This document shows positions 21,295-32,260 of a stretch of DNA of 64,000 nt, piece by piece (positions within the stretch are counted from its first letter, which is position 1; each line of letters opens with the position of its first letter). Origin of the DNA: Ornithodoros turicata (lineage: Eukaryota; Arthropoda; Arachnida; Ixodida; Argasidae); contig NC_088206.1 in assembly GCF_037126465.1 (NCBI RefSeq), positions 26,848,790-26,912,789 on the forward strand, written 5' to 3'. The notes under the pieces are model-generated. The model was not told the origin of the DNA and did no database searches. It saw only the letters and a list, made by a program, of their open reading frames with translations. The position numbers and the translations under genes are program-made.

Positions 21295-22428
21295 TCACAA
21301 CTGTCCATAGCGATCCGGTGGACGTCGAACTCTTGTACTTCGTCTTAGCTGTTGTGGAGAAGGTGTTGCTCTTGCAGGTGACTGCGTTTCCTGAGACGAA
21401 GTTTCCGTAACAGGATCCCACAACCAAGAACACTCAGTATTACTCTGCTGTTTTTCATGCACTATTTGGTTAGATGCGAGCCTCAAATCGTCTGCATGCA
21501 CAAACCGTGTTTGGCTATGTACCTTCACTAGGAAAGTTACAGATGATTTAATTTTGATTATTTGTCCAGGCAACCAGTTTGTCTTTTCACCACGCACAGT
21601 TTTCACAAAGACTTTGTCACCAACACTGTACAAAATGCTCTGGCGACGCTTTTTGTCTGCGCACAACTTAATCCTTTCGAGCTTCTCAGTCATTACAGAT
21701 GCCAAACTTGGCCTAAGTTGCACCAACGTTCGTACCTTACGCCCCAGAAATAATTCACTCGGCGTCTTATTGGTGAATGTGTGCGGAGTACTTCGGTACG
21801 CGAAGAGAAAGTTATCTACCCGATGTTGAAGTGAACGGCTAACTCCCTTCTGTTCATCCTCTAAAGTTGCTTTAAGGAGGGCATTGTTAAGTGTTTGTAC
21901 AGCACGTTCCGCGGATCCATTTGACGCGGGATGGTACGGTGTTGTTACAGTGTGTCGTATTCCATTGGCTTGTAGGAAGCTTTCAAACTGATGCGACTTA
22001 AACTGAGGACCGTTGTCGGTCACCACCTCTTTCGGCAATCAATACGCAGCAAAAATAGAGCGAACCTGTTCCACTGTCCTATCGCCCGACGTGTTGCTCA
22101 TGATACGTACTTCGAGCCACTTAGAGTGCGCGTCAATTAACACCAAGAAGCATTTCCCTCCTTTCTGTGCAAAATCAATAAAAACACGCTCCCATGGGGT
22201 CACGCTCCATGACCAAGGTTGCAAGGGTGCAGCCGGCAACGACGGTCTAACACTTTGACAAATGTCGCATTCGCGTGCGACTTTTTCCAACTGTTTGTCA
22301 ATACCAACCCACCATACTGTGGATCGAGCCAAAGCCTTCATTTTGTTAATTCCCGGGTGCTCCTCGTGCAACATTTCAAGCACTTCACGTTGTAAAACTT
22401 CTGGTATGACTACACGATTATTCCACAC
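21295..22428 (-). pseudogene. Gypsy 1 integrase
   Basis: The N-terminal zinc-binding part ends HEEHPG...CDICQSVRP (HHCC). The catalytic core shows FIDFAQK (first Asp region), VVTDNGPQF (second Asp) and NGSAERAVQ (Glu), the DD35E triad. One in-frame stop lies at about 22039, between the first and second Asp blocks. The C-terminal part has the usual basic segment (VGDKVFVKT, LPGQIIK). Confidence 0.85.
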
Positions 22429-22478
22429 AACGCAGTGTCCACTGACAGATCATACCTACGAACAAAAAACGGTTTCAG

Positions 22479-23904
22479 CTATTCCGTTACCTCACGTGGC
22501 CAACCTGACAATGTCATTTCCCTTACTGTACTTAACACCTCGTCCTTGTCAGTCGCAGTCTGAACATCTATGGCAGTTAGTGATATGTCCCTTATGGCTG
22601 AGAAGTAGTAAACTTGTTCCACTTTGTCTGTCGTGTCTGGAAGTGGAAGTCGTGATAACCCATCAGCATTACCTATGGTACTGCCTTTTTGATAGCGTAT
22701 GCGGTACCGGAAGTTTGCTAGAAACATCAACCATCGATGTACTCTGCTAGCTGCTACTGCACTAGCGTGTTCTTTGGATGAAACAGTGAAGAGAGTGGCT
22801 GATGATCGGTCACGATTTCGAATTCTCGACCCATCAAGTACTTTTCAAACCTTTTGATACCGAAGACAATTGCTAAAGCCTCCTTTTCTAAGTGCGCGTA
22901 ATTACGTTTACGCGAGAGGCAAAAGCTAAGGGTCTTTCTATACCCTTGTCAATTTGGGAGATAACAGCTCCCAACCCATAGGAAGACGCGCCACAAGCAA
23001 GCCTAATGTCCTTTTTAGGACCAAACAGTGCTAAAACTCTGTTTCTGCATAACAAAGCTTTGCATTCTTGAAATGCTTTGCGACATTTGGAATTCCAATC
23101 CCACTTAGCATCTCCGCGTAGCAACTGGTACAACGGTTCCAGGACCTGAGCTACATTTGGTAAAAATTTACCATAAAACCCTACGAGACCCAAGAAAGCT
23201 CGCAGCTCCGTCACAGAGGTTGGCTCTGGAGCATTTATTATGTCCTCAACCTTTTTATCCGTGGGGTGCAACCCCGATGCATCTATAGCATAACCAAAGT
23301 ATTCAACACTAGACTGAAAAAACTGACATTTCTGAGAATTCAGTTTCATGTCATGCCTGGCGAGCCTTTCCAGAACTTGCTCGACTCTTTCACAACACTG
23401 AACTTGATCCTTGCCACAGATAATTACATCATCCAGGTAACACGCTGTCCCGGGTATTCCTTGCAAGACCTTATCCATGACGGCCTGAAACATCACTGGT
23501 GCGCTTGCGACGCCATACGGCAAACGCCGATACCGAAAAAGACCTAGATGTGTGTTTACTGTACACAGTTATTGCGAATGTTCTTCAAATACCAACTGGT
23601 GGTATGCTCTTGAAAGATCAAGAACCGTAAACATCTTTCCGCCAGTAAGACTCGCAAAAATATCCTCTGGCAAGGGTAAGCAGTAGTGGTTGAGTTCTGT
23701 GACCGGATTTATCGTTACCCGAAAATCCGCGCAAAGACGAATGGCATCGCCTTTGTTTTTCGGAACTACTACCAGTGGCGTTGCCCAGTCAGTGTGATCT
23801 ACGCGGTACAGAATACCAGTAGCTTCGAGATTTTTCAATTCTGCTTCGACTTTGTCTCTCAGCGCGTAAGGAACAGGTCTTGCAAAACACTGGTCGCGCT
23901 CCAT
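22479..23904 (-). pseudogene. Gypsy 1 reverse transcriptase/RNase H
   Basis: RT blocks in order are WATPLVVVPK, RLCADFRVTIN, FTVLDLSRAYHQL, LPYGVASAPVMFQ and YLDDVIICG (catalytic YLDD). RNase H follows (LACGASSYGLGAVI, then [12 protein letters not shown]) and ends GNADGLSRLPLPD. A stop at about 23569 separates the first two RT parts, and a small indel near 22905 breaks the RNase H. A further frame change near 23900 separates it from the protease. Confidence 0.85.
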
Positions 23905-25201
23905 CTTTCAACACAATTGTACCTTCAAATCCTTGAATAGTACCGTGTCTTTGCTCAAAAACAGAATGGTGCTCTCGCATTAAGTCATCCACACTTTTTA
24001 CTTCCCTCAAACTAACATTCGCACACAAAATGCTTTGCCAGTCTATCCTTACTTGTTCTAACCAATCCCTGCCGAACAATGCTGGCATGCGAGTTCCATC
24101 GCAGCTTTCGACTAACACCAACGACAAAGAGTACGTCGCTTGCTTGTATTCGAGCTTGATATCAACTATTCCCCGCACTGCAACAACATACGTGCTCAAT
24201 CGTATTTTGGACTTTTGACACTGGCCTACACTGCTAAATAGGCTGCAGAACTCGTCAACTGACATTATGGACACAGCCGATCCTGTATCTAGTTCCATTA
24301 CTACAGGTTTACCATTTGTCTTTACCGAAACCTTGTACGCATTAACTGTCGTTCCAATACGGTACACTGTGTGCAACTCAATAAAACCGTTGTCTTCTCC
24401 GTCTACGATCTTTACATGTTGTTTAGACATTCCTTTCGGAAAAAGCTTAGTTTTACACATTTTAGCTAAGTGACCACGTTTCGAACATTTATGACACTGA
24501 CTATTCTTGAAAGGACAGTCACTAGGCTTATGCCCTCTGCCACATCTATAACATTCTTGCCTTATGCCTTGTGTAGCAGACCCAGGAATCCGTTTCGCTT
24601 TTTGTTTTGACGCTCTTGATTGCTTCCAGTGGACATCTACTTGTTCGTCGTCAGCCGTCGCTGCAGACACTTCCTGACGCATTTCCCGTGCCTGTGTCTC
24701 AGCCGCTTCCATAGCGTTTGCCACTTGATAAACGTGGTCGAGTGTTGCTTCCTTTTCACCCATAGCCAAAAGACGGCATCTAATGTTGTCATTGAGAAGA
24801 CCAGTGATGACTTGATCCCGAAGAGCGTCCTCCAGGTATGCTCCGAAGTTGCAGGACCGTGCGAGGGTCTTGAGAGCCACCACGAAGTCGTTGATTGATT
24901 CATGTGCCTGCTGGTTTCTGCGGTGGAACTGATAGCGTTCCGCCACCACCGAACGCGTCGGTGCGTAGTGCTGACGCAGCTGTTTCACGATGTCGTCATA
25001 ACTTGCTGCACTTGGCGTCTGCTTAAGAAGCAGGCTTCGTAATGTCGTATACGCCTCATCTCCTATGGCTGTTAGGAAGACCTTGCTTTTCTTGTCGTCC
25101 GCTATTCCGTTTGCAGCAGCGTACAGTTCGAAGCGTTCCACGTAGACATCGAACGCCGTTGTCTGTGGATTGAATTCCTTGATTTGTCCTACATTTGCCA
25201 T
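23905..25201 (-). pseudogene. Gypsy 1 gag and protease
   Basis: Gag starts MANVGQIKEFNP at 25201, just after the leader. A capsid-like region is followed by two CCHC knuckles (CYRCGRGHKPSDC and CHKCSKRGHLAKMC). The aspartic protease active site is MELDTGSAVSIM. The frame is open throughout; the break comes only at the start of RT. Confidence 0.85.
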
Positions 25202-25254
25202 CCTTGAACCGTTGTCTCTTCTGCGTGCGTCGTATCCGCCGTCTCGTCGCCAAA

Positions 25255-25287
25255 TGTTACGTTGTAGAAGTCGAGTGATCGAAGTTC
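25255..25287 (-). repeat. Gypsy 1, 5' LTR, inner fragment
   Basis: It matches the terminal 33 bp of the 3' LTR (TGTTACGTTGTAGAAG on +). The rest of the LTR resumes at 27431 after the insertion. A primer-binding-type TGG (minus-strand TGGCGACGAGACGGCGG) lies immediately inside, at about 25236-25252. Confidence 0.85.
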
Positions 25288-27430
25288 CCCAGCAAACCAA
25301 AGTCCGTACGTGCGAGGAACGATGGATCACGAAATGCGATGATCCGATCGTACCTGGGACGTGCGCCAATCCCCGAAACACCCGTGAAAACAGCTCAACT
25401 TGTCCGCGATTTCGAATTCGCTGTGTGCTCCCACGGATAACCCGTGGGGTGAAGTTGGGATCATAGCGCGCGTGTACTCCGGAGCAGCCACTGCGTATGG
25501 CGGGGTGTTCCTGCTGTTCGCGCCTTACCACAAGAAGCTCCGCCCTGCGCGCCGCGCAAAGGCAGCGTGCAGGGCGGAACTTCCTGCGGTAGCGTGTAGC
25601 AAAGTGTAGTTGCGAAGAGGCAGACGACGCTCGTTTTCCGATGTTAAACGAAGGCCAGATATGGGGAATAAAACTTGTTGGAATCGCCATACTTACCGTC
25701 ATTCCAATGATGGAGTCATTGCTTTCATTGTGACAGCCTACACGGAGCGTCGTTTGCCCAGAGAATATGCCCACACCGGGTTGTACATGTTACATGTAGT
25801 CACAGTTTGTGGTTGTTTTGAAAATTAAATCTAATCAAATTAGAAAAACAACGTTCTCGCCGCTCTCACCAGGCCTGCCGGCTCAAGACGTCCTGAAATT
25901 TTCATGCACGATCTCCTCACGTTCTGGAGCAGTGATTTCCCCAGAAATTCACTTCTGGGGGGGTGCCGAGCTTTCAAGGGGGGGGGGGGGGGGGTCCTGC
26001 TTGGTGAAGGTTCCACTAACGGAATTTTTCTTAGGCACGGAAAGAGTCGTGGCACAACGGTGACATATCTGCACAGCTTTCCCGGTTTATTTGTACATGT
26101 CATTACTTTAGAACATTAGAATAGAGATTCATTGTGAACGGCATTTCAACATTAAGATGCATAATCACACGACCGACAAAGTTAAGAGACTACCATCTTG
26201 TCAACGAACACCTAGCAATCAACGGTGAAAACGTTAGACTACCTCGCTTGGTTGAGTTGGGCGCAAATGGCTCTTGATGATCCATATTGAGTTTGCGTGC
26301 CCGCACGCATTTTTGCTCGTACATACGCGCAATATATGCATTGCACAGTCGCTTTTAAATGATTTTGGACAAATGCATCGTACGATCATCTGCATGACTG
26401 TGGTCCTACAGCCCAAGTTTGAGAGCACATGATGTAATTCGCTGCGCCGGGCTCACTACCAGAACGTGTTGGTGGCCGAGCTGGGTGGGGTCACCTGAGA
26501 AATTTCAGGGGGGGTGTTGCAAAAATGCAGGGAGGGTGTACACCCCCCCTGAGGGGGTGTAGGGAAATCCCTGTTCTGGAGGCTGTGGAGAACGGTTGTA
26601 ACAAGTGTCCGAGACATTTGGACCTCCTTCACTGGCAGAAGCTAAAGCAAGTAGGCTTTCATTCACGCGAGCACTGACTGCGTCGGACTATGCGATCCAA
26701 CCTCCACATTGTTCAAATTACAGTCGGGCGCGCGCAGTTGATGAATCCGATTATATGGCACGGAAACATAAAGGTAGCACAGGTTTAAAGGAACCAACAC
26801 TTGCCGTTGGTTGACATCATTCCACCAGCGTGGCGACGAAGAAAAGGACGGCTGTCACGAGCACGATCACAGGGCACCGGTCAGAACACGTTTGAACCTC
26901 GCGGACGCTGGACATTAAGCGCATTCTTTTCACTTGCACTGGACTGCACTACCTTGGACTCCACGCAAGACAGGTTTTCGGGAGCTGCACTTTCCAGCTG
27001 AAAGGAACTTTAGTAGTAATGCCTTTCTTTTCAACAGGAAAGTGCAGCACGCAAATAACCCAGTTCAGATCTGGTGCAGGCGGTGCAAGCGAAAAGAATG
27101 CACCTGTTGTACCACGGTGACCGTTACGTATGTGCACTGCGATCTAAACTCAATGTGTTTCTGCGTAATAATGTTGCAGTAACATAGCAAATAACTAATT
27201 CCATTGTAGCACTCGCATCAATGCCAAAATGGTTAGGTAATTTTATACAGTCGCCACAGTTTCACAGTACCTCCTCGCCCTCAAGAGTTGAATGCTCGGG
27301 TGGATGGGTGTGGGAGCAAGAGGTTTTAGTAGCGGACGGTGCTCGCAAGGACGACGCATGGATCGTCTCATCTGGGTGTGGGCATTGAGATCAAAATGTG
27401 ATAATCGGTGAACGATACGTGTTTGCTGGG
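25288..27430. mobile_element. CCCAG-terminated element inside gypsy 1 LTR
   Basis: Its ends form a perfect 10-bp inverted repeat (CCCAGCAAAC and GTTTGCTGGG). TC is duplicated (25286-25287, 27431-27432). The intact 3' LTR provides the empty site. The element is 2143 bp, of which 644 bp plus one 8-bp duplication is a later hAT insertion. A local hairpin lies near 25527-25585 (GCCCTGCGCGC/GCGTGCAGGGC). No transposase was recognised. Confidence 0.8.
25930..26573. mobile_element. hAT MITE family X, copy 1
   Basis: The ends CAGTGATTTCCCCA and CAGGGATTTCCCTA (inverse) are flanked by the 8-bp repeat TTCTGGAG at 25922-25929 and 26574-26581. Poly-G and poly-C tracts lie near both ends. The same element occurs inverted at 62615-63271. 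Confidence 0.9.
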
Positions 27431-27581
27431 TCAGGACTCCGGCAGAGTACTCGAAGAACTCGTTTATTCAACCCATGCATACAGAACGCTGCCCGAAGAA
27501 AGAATGAACACACGCTCATTGCACGCATACCACAACTTCATCATCGTCGGTACTTATGTCTCGTCGTCGTCGCTTACAACA
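27431..27581 (-). repeat. Gypsy 1, 5' LTR, outer fragment
   Basis: This is the remaining 151 bp of the 5' LTR. It matches 21050-21235 closely, except that the (CTT)n tract is shorter, and ends at the GTTAC target duplication. Confidence 0.85.
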
Positions 27582-28266
27582 GTTACCGTGGTCCATGGAG
27601 CATCCCAATGAAGACTACTGAGGGATGCTCGCACGTTTTCTGTGGTGGGTAGTAGTCTTGGACTCAAATCCCAGAGCAAGAGAGTTAGCACGCCCCTCCC
27701 TCTTTTGTGCAGACTTGTGCCCGTTACTCGAAAAAAGTAATTGATTACCGTTACCGCTACTTCTGCGGAAAAATTGATTACCGTTACCAATTACTTGACT
27801 CCAAATGTAATTGACTAACGAGTAGGAAAGTAACGCGTTACTCCAGTCGTTACTCTGCATTCACGCAAATTATAACCGTCTTTGTGTGCCACAGAAAAAA
27901 AAAAGAACAAACAAAAAAAGGTTCAACTGCGGAACAGCTGAAATAACAACAAAAACACCTAGGACAAGGAGATCTGTACGTCTACTGTATTTATCGCAAG
28001 AGAAGATGTTGACCCGATTGTAGAAGAGCATTGCGAGGAATTTCCCCATGACTCAATAAACCTCCAAAGCTTCAGGTACCATCACACTGGTGTAGGAAGA
28101 GATTAGAGAGAGAGACCATGAAATTCCAGAACGTCATTACAATGACCGCCGCTTGCTATAGTAGAACAGCCCAACAAAGGCTGACGGCACCAGGGGCATG
28201 ACTTGGGGCAGAACATCTAAAAGATTAGCTAATATCTGCCAGAAAAGTAATCAATTAATCACTCAA

Positions 28267-28410
28267 TGTGGCGGCTTGTAGCGCCATCGGCGCCTGGCAA
28301 GGAAGAAGACAGCATCTCGCGCACACGGCCGCGGGCTTTTCCCGGTTCCATTAAAAACCATCTTCGCTTGATCCGAGTCTCTTGTGGTCGCTCCTGTCTT
28401 AGCTCCCACA
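28267..28410 (+). repeat. Gypsy 2, 5' LTR
   Basis: It runs from TGTGGCGGC to CTCCCACA and is 144 bp, matching 41632-41775 with few differences. It contains CCATTAAAA, which could serve as a TATA or polyadenylation signal. Confidence 0.9.
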
Positions 28411-28412
28411 AT

Positions 28413-28429
28413 TGGTGACCCGAACGTGA
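28413..28429 (+). other. Gypsy 2 primer binding site
   Basis: TGGTGACCCGAACGTGA lies two bases after the LTR. It is close to the complement of the tRNA-Trp 3' end, as in CsRn1-type elements, with a slight difference in the C/A run. Confidence 0.65.
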
Positions 28430-28458
28430 TTTCGTCCTTCTACCATCACTAGTCAGCC

Positions 28459-29398
28459 ATGGCTCAATCCCCAGCTCCACCAGTTTCTCAACAGCACGAC
28501 CTTCCTCCCCAGGTCAATGTCACAGAACTGAAACTGCCGAGTTTCTGGGCAAATGATCCCGCACTCTGGTTCATCCTCGTAGAAGCCGAATTCGCCAAAC
28601 GGCACATTACCAGCCAACAGTCAAGGTACAACCATGTCCTGACATCCCTTACTGCCCCCATCATAGCTGAGGTACGCGACATTGTCGTTACACCTCCTGA
28701 CACCAACCCTTACGACACCCTGAAGACGCAGCTCATTAAACGCCTCTCCGAGTCCCTACAACAGAGATTGCGGCAGTTGCTCACCACTGAAGAATTAGGC
28801 GACCGCACTCCCACCCAGTTCTTACGTCGAATGTACCATCTCCTTGGCAGCGAGTCCTCAGCCCTAGACGATTCAATACTCCGCGAATTATTTCTCCAAC
28901 GGCTACCGCACACGGTACGAATGATCCTTTCGGCGTCTCCAACCGTGCCGCTTCGCGACCTAGCAGAACTCGCCGATCGCATTATGGAAGCAACGCCACA
29001 GTTTTGCGGCACCAATGCAGTTATTCCATCGCACCCTACAGAACCCCCCCCCCCCCCCCCGACAACTCCCAGTCCTGCTGTCTGCTCCTCCTGCGACACC
29101 CTCCCAACTGAAGTTCACCGCCTTCCCGCCATCGTGTCGCGCCTATCTATGCCTGAAACCTGCCACACAGATCAGCACTTCGACCCAGTTGCCACCGTCT
29201 CTCAACGCCCACGTTCTCCTTCTTCTCCAGTCCTTCTTCTCCACGTTGTCCAGTCCGCAACGACCGCGCCCTTCCCGTTACCGTTCCCCTAATCGTCCCC
29301 AATATCAACTTTGCTGGTACCACGCACGCTTCGGCAAGGCCGCCACGAAGTGCCAAGAACCGTGTATATTTAAGGGAAACCCGGGCACCGGCAACTAG
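28459..29398 (+). pseudogene. Gypsy 2 gag
   Basis: It begins MAQSPAPPVSQ at 28459. The capsid region (LPSFWANDPALWFILVEAEF... then YNHVLTSL) is typical of arthropod gypsy gag. A frame change in the C/A-rich run at 29041-29060 moves the reading to another frame. That frame ends with the Cys/His motif CWYHARFG...CQEPC near 29310-29365. The break lies in a poly-C tract, so slippage or assembly error is possible. Confidence 0.8.
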
Positions 29399-29410
29399 AG
29401 GCGACCGCCG

Positions 29411-31133
29411 TTGCTGGTCCTCACCAAGGTCGCCTATTTTTCATCATTCATCGCCTGTCCAAAGTCTCCTTCCTCGTGGATACAGGTGCCGAAGTCAGCA
29501 TCATCCCTCCTTCACCAACTGACCTCCGCAGCACCTCGTCCGGCCCTTCCCTCCAAGCCGCCAACAAGACCCCCATCACCACGTATGGAGAACGTAGTCT
29601 TACCCTCGACCTCGGCCTGCGACGCACATTCCGCTGGATATTTCTGATCGCTAATGTCACTCACCCAATCCTCGGAGCAGATTTCCTTAGCCATTTCAAC
29701 CTCGCCGTCAACATGCGCCACCGGGCGTTGCTCGACGAAGCCACAACGCTCCGTGTCACGGGCGTTGCTACCCGCATACCATCGTCCGGAATCCACGTCC
29801 TGCGCCCGTCCGCCCCGGCACCGTACGACTCCATCCTTGTCGACTTTCCTGACATCACATTCCCGTCCAATGACTTGAAACCCGTCAAGCACAGCGTCTT
29901 CAACCACGTCGAGACCACCGGCCCCCCTGTGTTCACTCGACCTAGACGCCTCGCACCCGAGAAGCTCAAGATTGCGCGCTCCGAGTTCCAGCACATGCTT
30001 GACCTTGGCATCGTCAGACCATCATCCAGCAGTTGGGCGTCAGCGCTTCATATGGTCCCCAAAAAGACCGGGGACTGGAGACCATGCGGAGATTACCGCG
30101 CACTTAATCGAGTCACTATTCCTGATCGATACCCCATTCCCCATATTCACGACTTCGCGGCTTTCCTCCACGGATCAACCACCTTCTCAAAGATAGACCT
30201 CGTGAAAGCATATCACCAAATCCCCATGCATCCCGACAGTATCGCGAAGACTGCCATCACTACGCCTTTTGGCCTTTTTGAGTACCTCCGCATGCCCTTC
30301 GGTCTCAGGAATGCCGCGCAGTCCTTTCAGCGTTTCGTCGACGAAGTTATCCGAGGCCTCCCAAACTGTTTCGCGTACATCGATGACATCTTGGTCGCGA
30401 GCCGAACCCCAGAAGATCATTCCCAACACCTTCGTGAGCTCTTCACCCGCCTGCAGCAGTATGGACTCATCATTAATCCCGGGAAGTCTCTCTTCGGCGT
30501 ACAAGAACTGGAGTTCCTCGGCCACCTTGTTTCCCAAGACGGCATCCGCCCTCTTCCAACTAAGGTTCAGGCTGTCCGTGAGTTTCCGCTGCCCTCAACA
30601 CAGAAGCTGCTGCGGAAATTTCTCGGTATGATAAATTTTTACCGGCGTTTCATCCCGAACTGTGCTACCACCATGCAACCTCTGAACGCCCCCCTCTCCG
30701 CGAAAGCCAATCCGTCAGCCAAAATTAACTGGACAGACCACACGCTGGCGGCCTTCAATACTCTCAAGACCTCTCTGGCGGACGCCGCCCTCCTCACCCA
30801 CCCGCTTCCTGATGCTCCCACCAATCTCCTTGTCGACGCCTTCAACACCGCCGTGGGAGCTGTCCTACAGCAAGAGATTAGAGGCGCCTGGACGCCTCTC
30901 GCCTTTTTTCGAAGCCCCTCCGATGTGCCGAGCAGAAATATAGCACCTATAGGAGCTTCTCGCGATCTATCTGGCACTAAGGCACTTCTCCTACTTCTTG
31001 GAAGGCCGCCAATTCCACGTGGTGACCGACCACAAGCCACTCACCTACGCCATACACGCCAACCGCCCTACGGCCACACCCCGTGAGGTTCGACAGCTCG
31101 CATACATAGCCGAATTTACGACTGACATCCGCC
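29411..31133 (+). pseudogene. Gypsy 2 protease-RT-RNase H, up to P insertion
   Basis: The protease active site [10 protein letters not shown] is at about 29474. RT blocks in order are [47 protein letters not shown] and YIDDILVA (catalytic YIDD). The connection ([12 protein letters not shown]) and RNase H ([26 protein letters not shown]) follow. Two small indels, near 30907 and 30953, shift the frame in RNase H. The P element enters at 31134. The frames on the two sides of the P element agree once one 8-bp duplication is discounted. Confidence 0.85.
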
Positions 31134-32260
31134 CACGGAGGAGAAGTAAGGAGAACGAACTCGGCTGGAAAATGACGTCCAAATTCCTCGAGTCCTTTTC
31201 GGCCGCGGCGCGGCGCTCGCGTTCCCTCCGGTACTAACTCTGCGAAATCTGCCGCCGGTCAATGCGTTGTTGTGTGTTGGAATGCTCTATGAGGAAGCGC
31301 TCAAAAGGAGTGTTTGATAAATAAACATGTACATGGTGTCTTAAATAATGGCATATACTTTTTTTCTGGTCGGCTACATTCCTTTTTGTATATTTTGTGC
31401 TGCCTCCTTTTTGGTGTCATAAGGAGAAGCTAGCCCACCGGACCCAAATGTTGTGCTGTAAAGCCACTTTTCAGGGTATGGAGCAGTATGGAGGGAAGCT
31501 TTCTATCCGAAAGTCGCCGGACGCGCGCTTTGTTGGTGTTGCAGAAACTGTCATAAAAAAGGTTCTGCCCGTTCCGTGGCAAGCAAGATACGTTTGTTTC
31601 GTATGTGTGTACAAGGAAGGGGGCAGGACGCATTGCTGCAGGAATGTGGCGGGGTTCCGGATCGATGACTGATAGAGGAAGCTATCCATGAAGCATTAAA
31701 AGAAAAACGCCAGAGTTACGCTGGCATTCGTGTGGTGCACACCCGTCTACTTGTACCTGCATAGCTGCGGAGTCCATAAATGACAGATAGTAAAAAATAA
31801 AACGCTTTCTGGTTTGTCCACTTTGTGCGTCAAAGTGTTATCATGGCTTCCACGAATTTATGTATAAATAAACGCAAATTATGTTGTGAAACAGAAGGTT
31901 GTTTGTATGTTGGTTTGTTAGCTCTCCTGAGGGCGGTCGCCAGATTTGTTCTTTCTGTGCGCTAATTATTAAAAGCGAAAAAAAGAGACACCAGCTGATA
32001 TTCTCGACCTGAAGCAACAGAGTCGCAAGGTCCATAAAGCACTTCCTGTAGGATGCACGGCCATCATCCCGTAATAAAGTTGTTGTTGTTTCCTATTGGA
32101 TGGGGGAAGGGGGGGGGGGGGACTCATTTAGGCTGGGAATCCACTGACGCCGCTGGGTCCGAGAAGGGAGAGTTCGCCGTTTACTTTCAGTTCGCACGTT
32201 CCGGCTTTCTTGTTGACGCGCTGTGTATATATACGCTTTCAAAAACACGCTGGCTGAGGT

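Larger units (their letters stand above)
21014..27581 (-). mobile_element. Ty3/gypsy retrotransposon 1, minus strand
   Basis: Both LTRs and the coding order gag-pro-RT-RNase H-integrase are present. The 5-bp target duplication GTTAC lies at 21009-21013 and 27582-27586. The 5' LTR is split by the element at 25288-27430. Without that insert the element is about 4.4 kb, normal for the group. Coding regions carry several stops and frameshifts, so it is inactive. Confidence 0.9.

Noticed and set aside
23789..25774. A 661-aa protein starting at 25774
   Set aside because: The part before 25201 runs through the inserted element and the LTR. The real gag start is MANVGQIK at 25201.
28710..29099. Minus-strand frames opposite gypsy 2 gag and pol
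   Set aside because: They are shadows of the plus-strand coding sequence.
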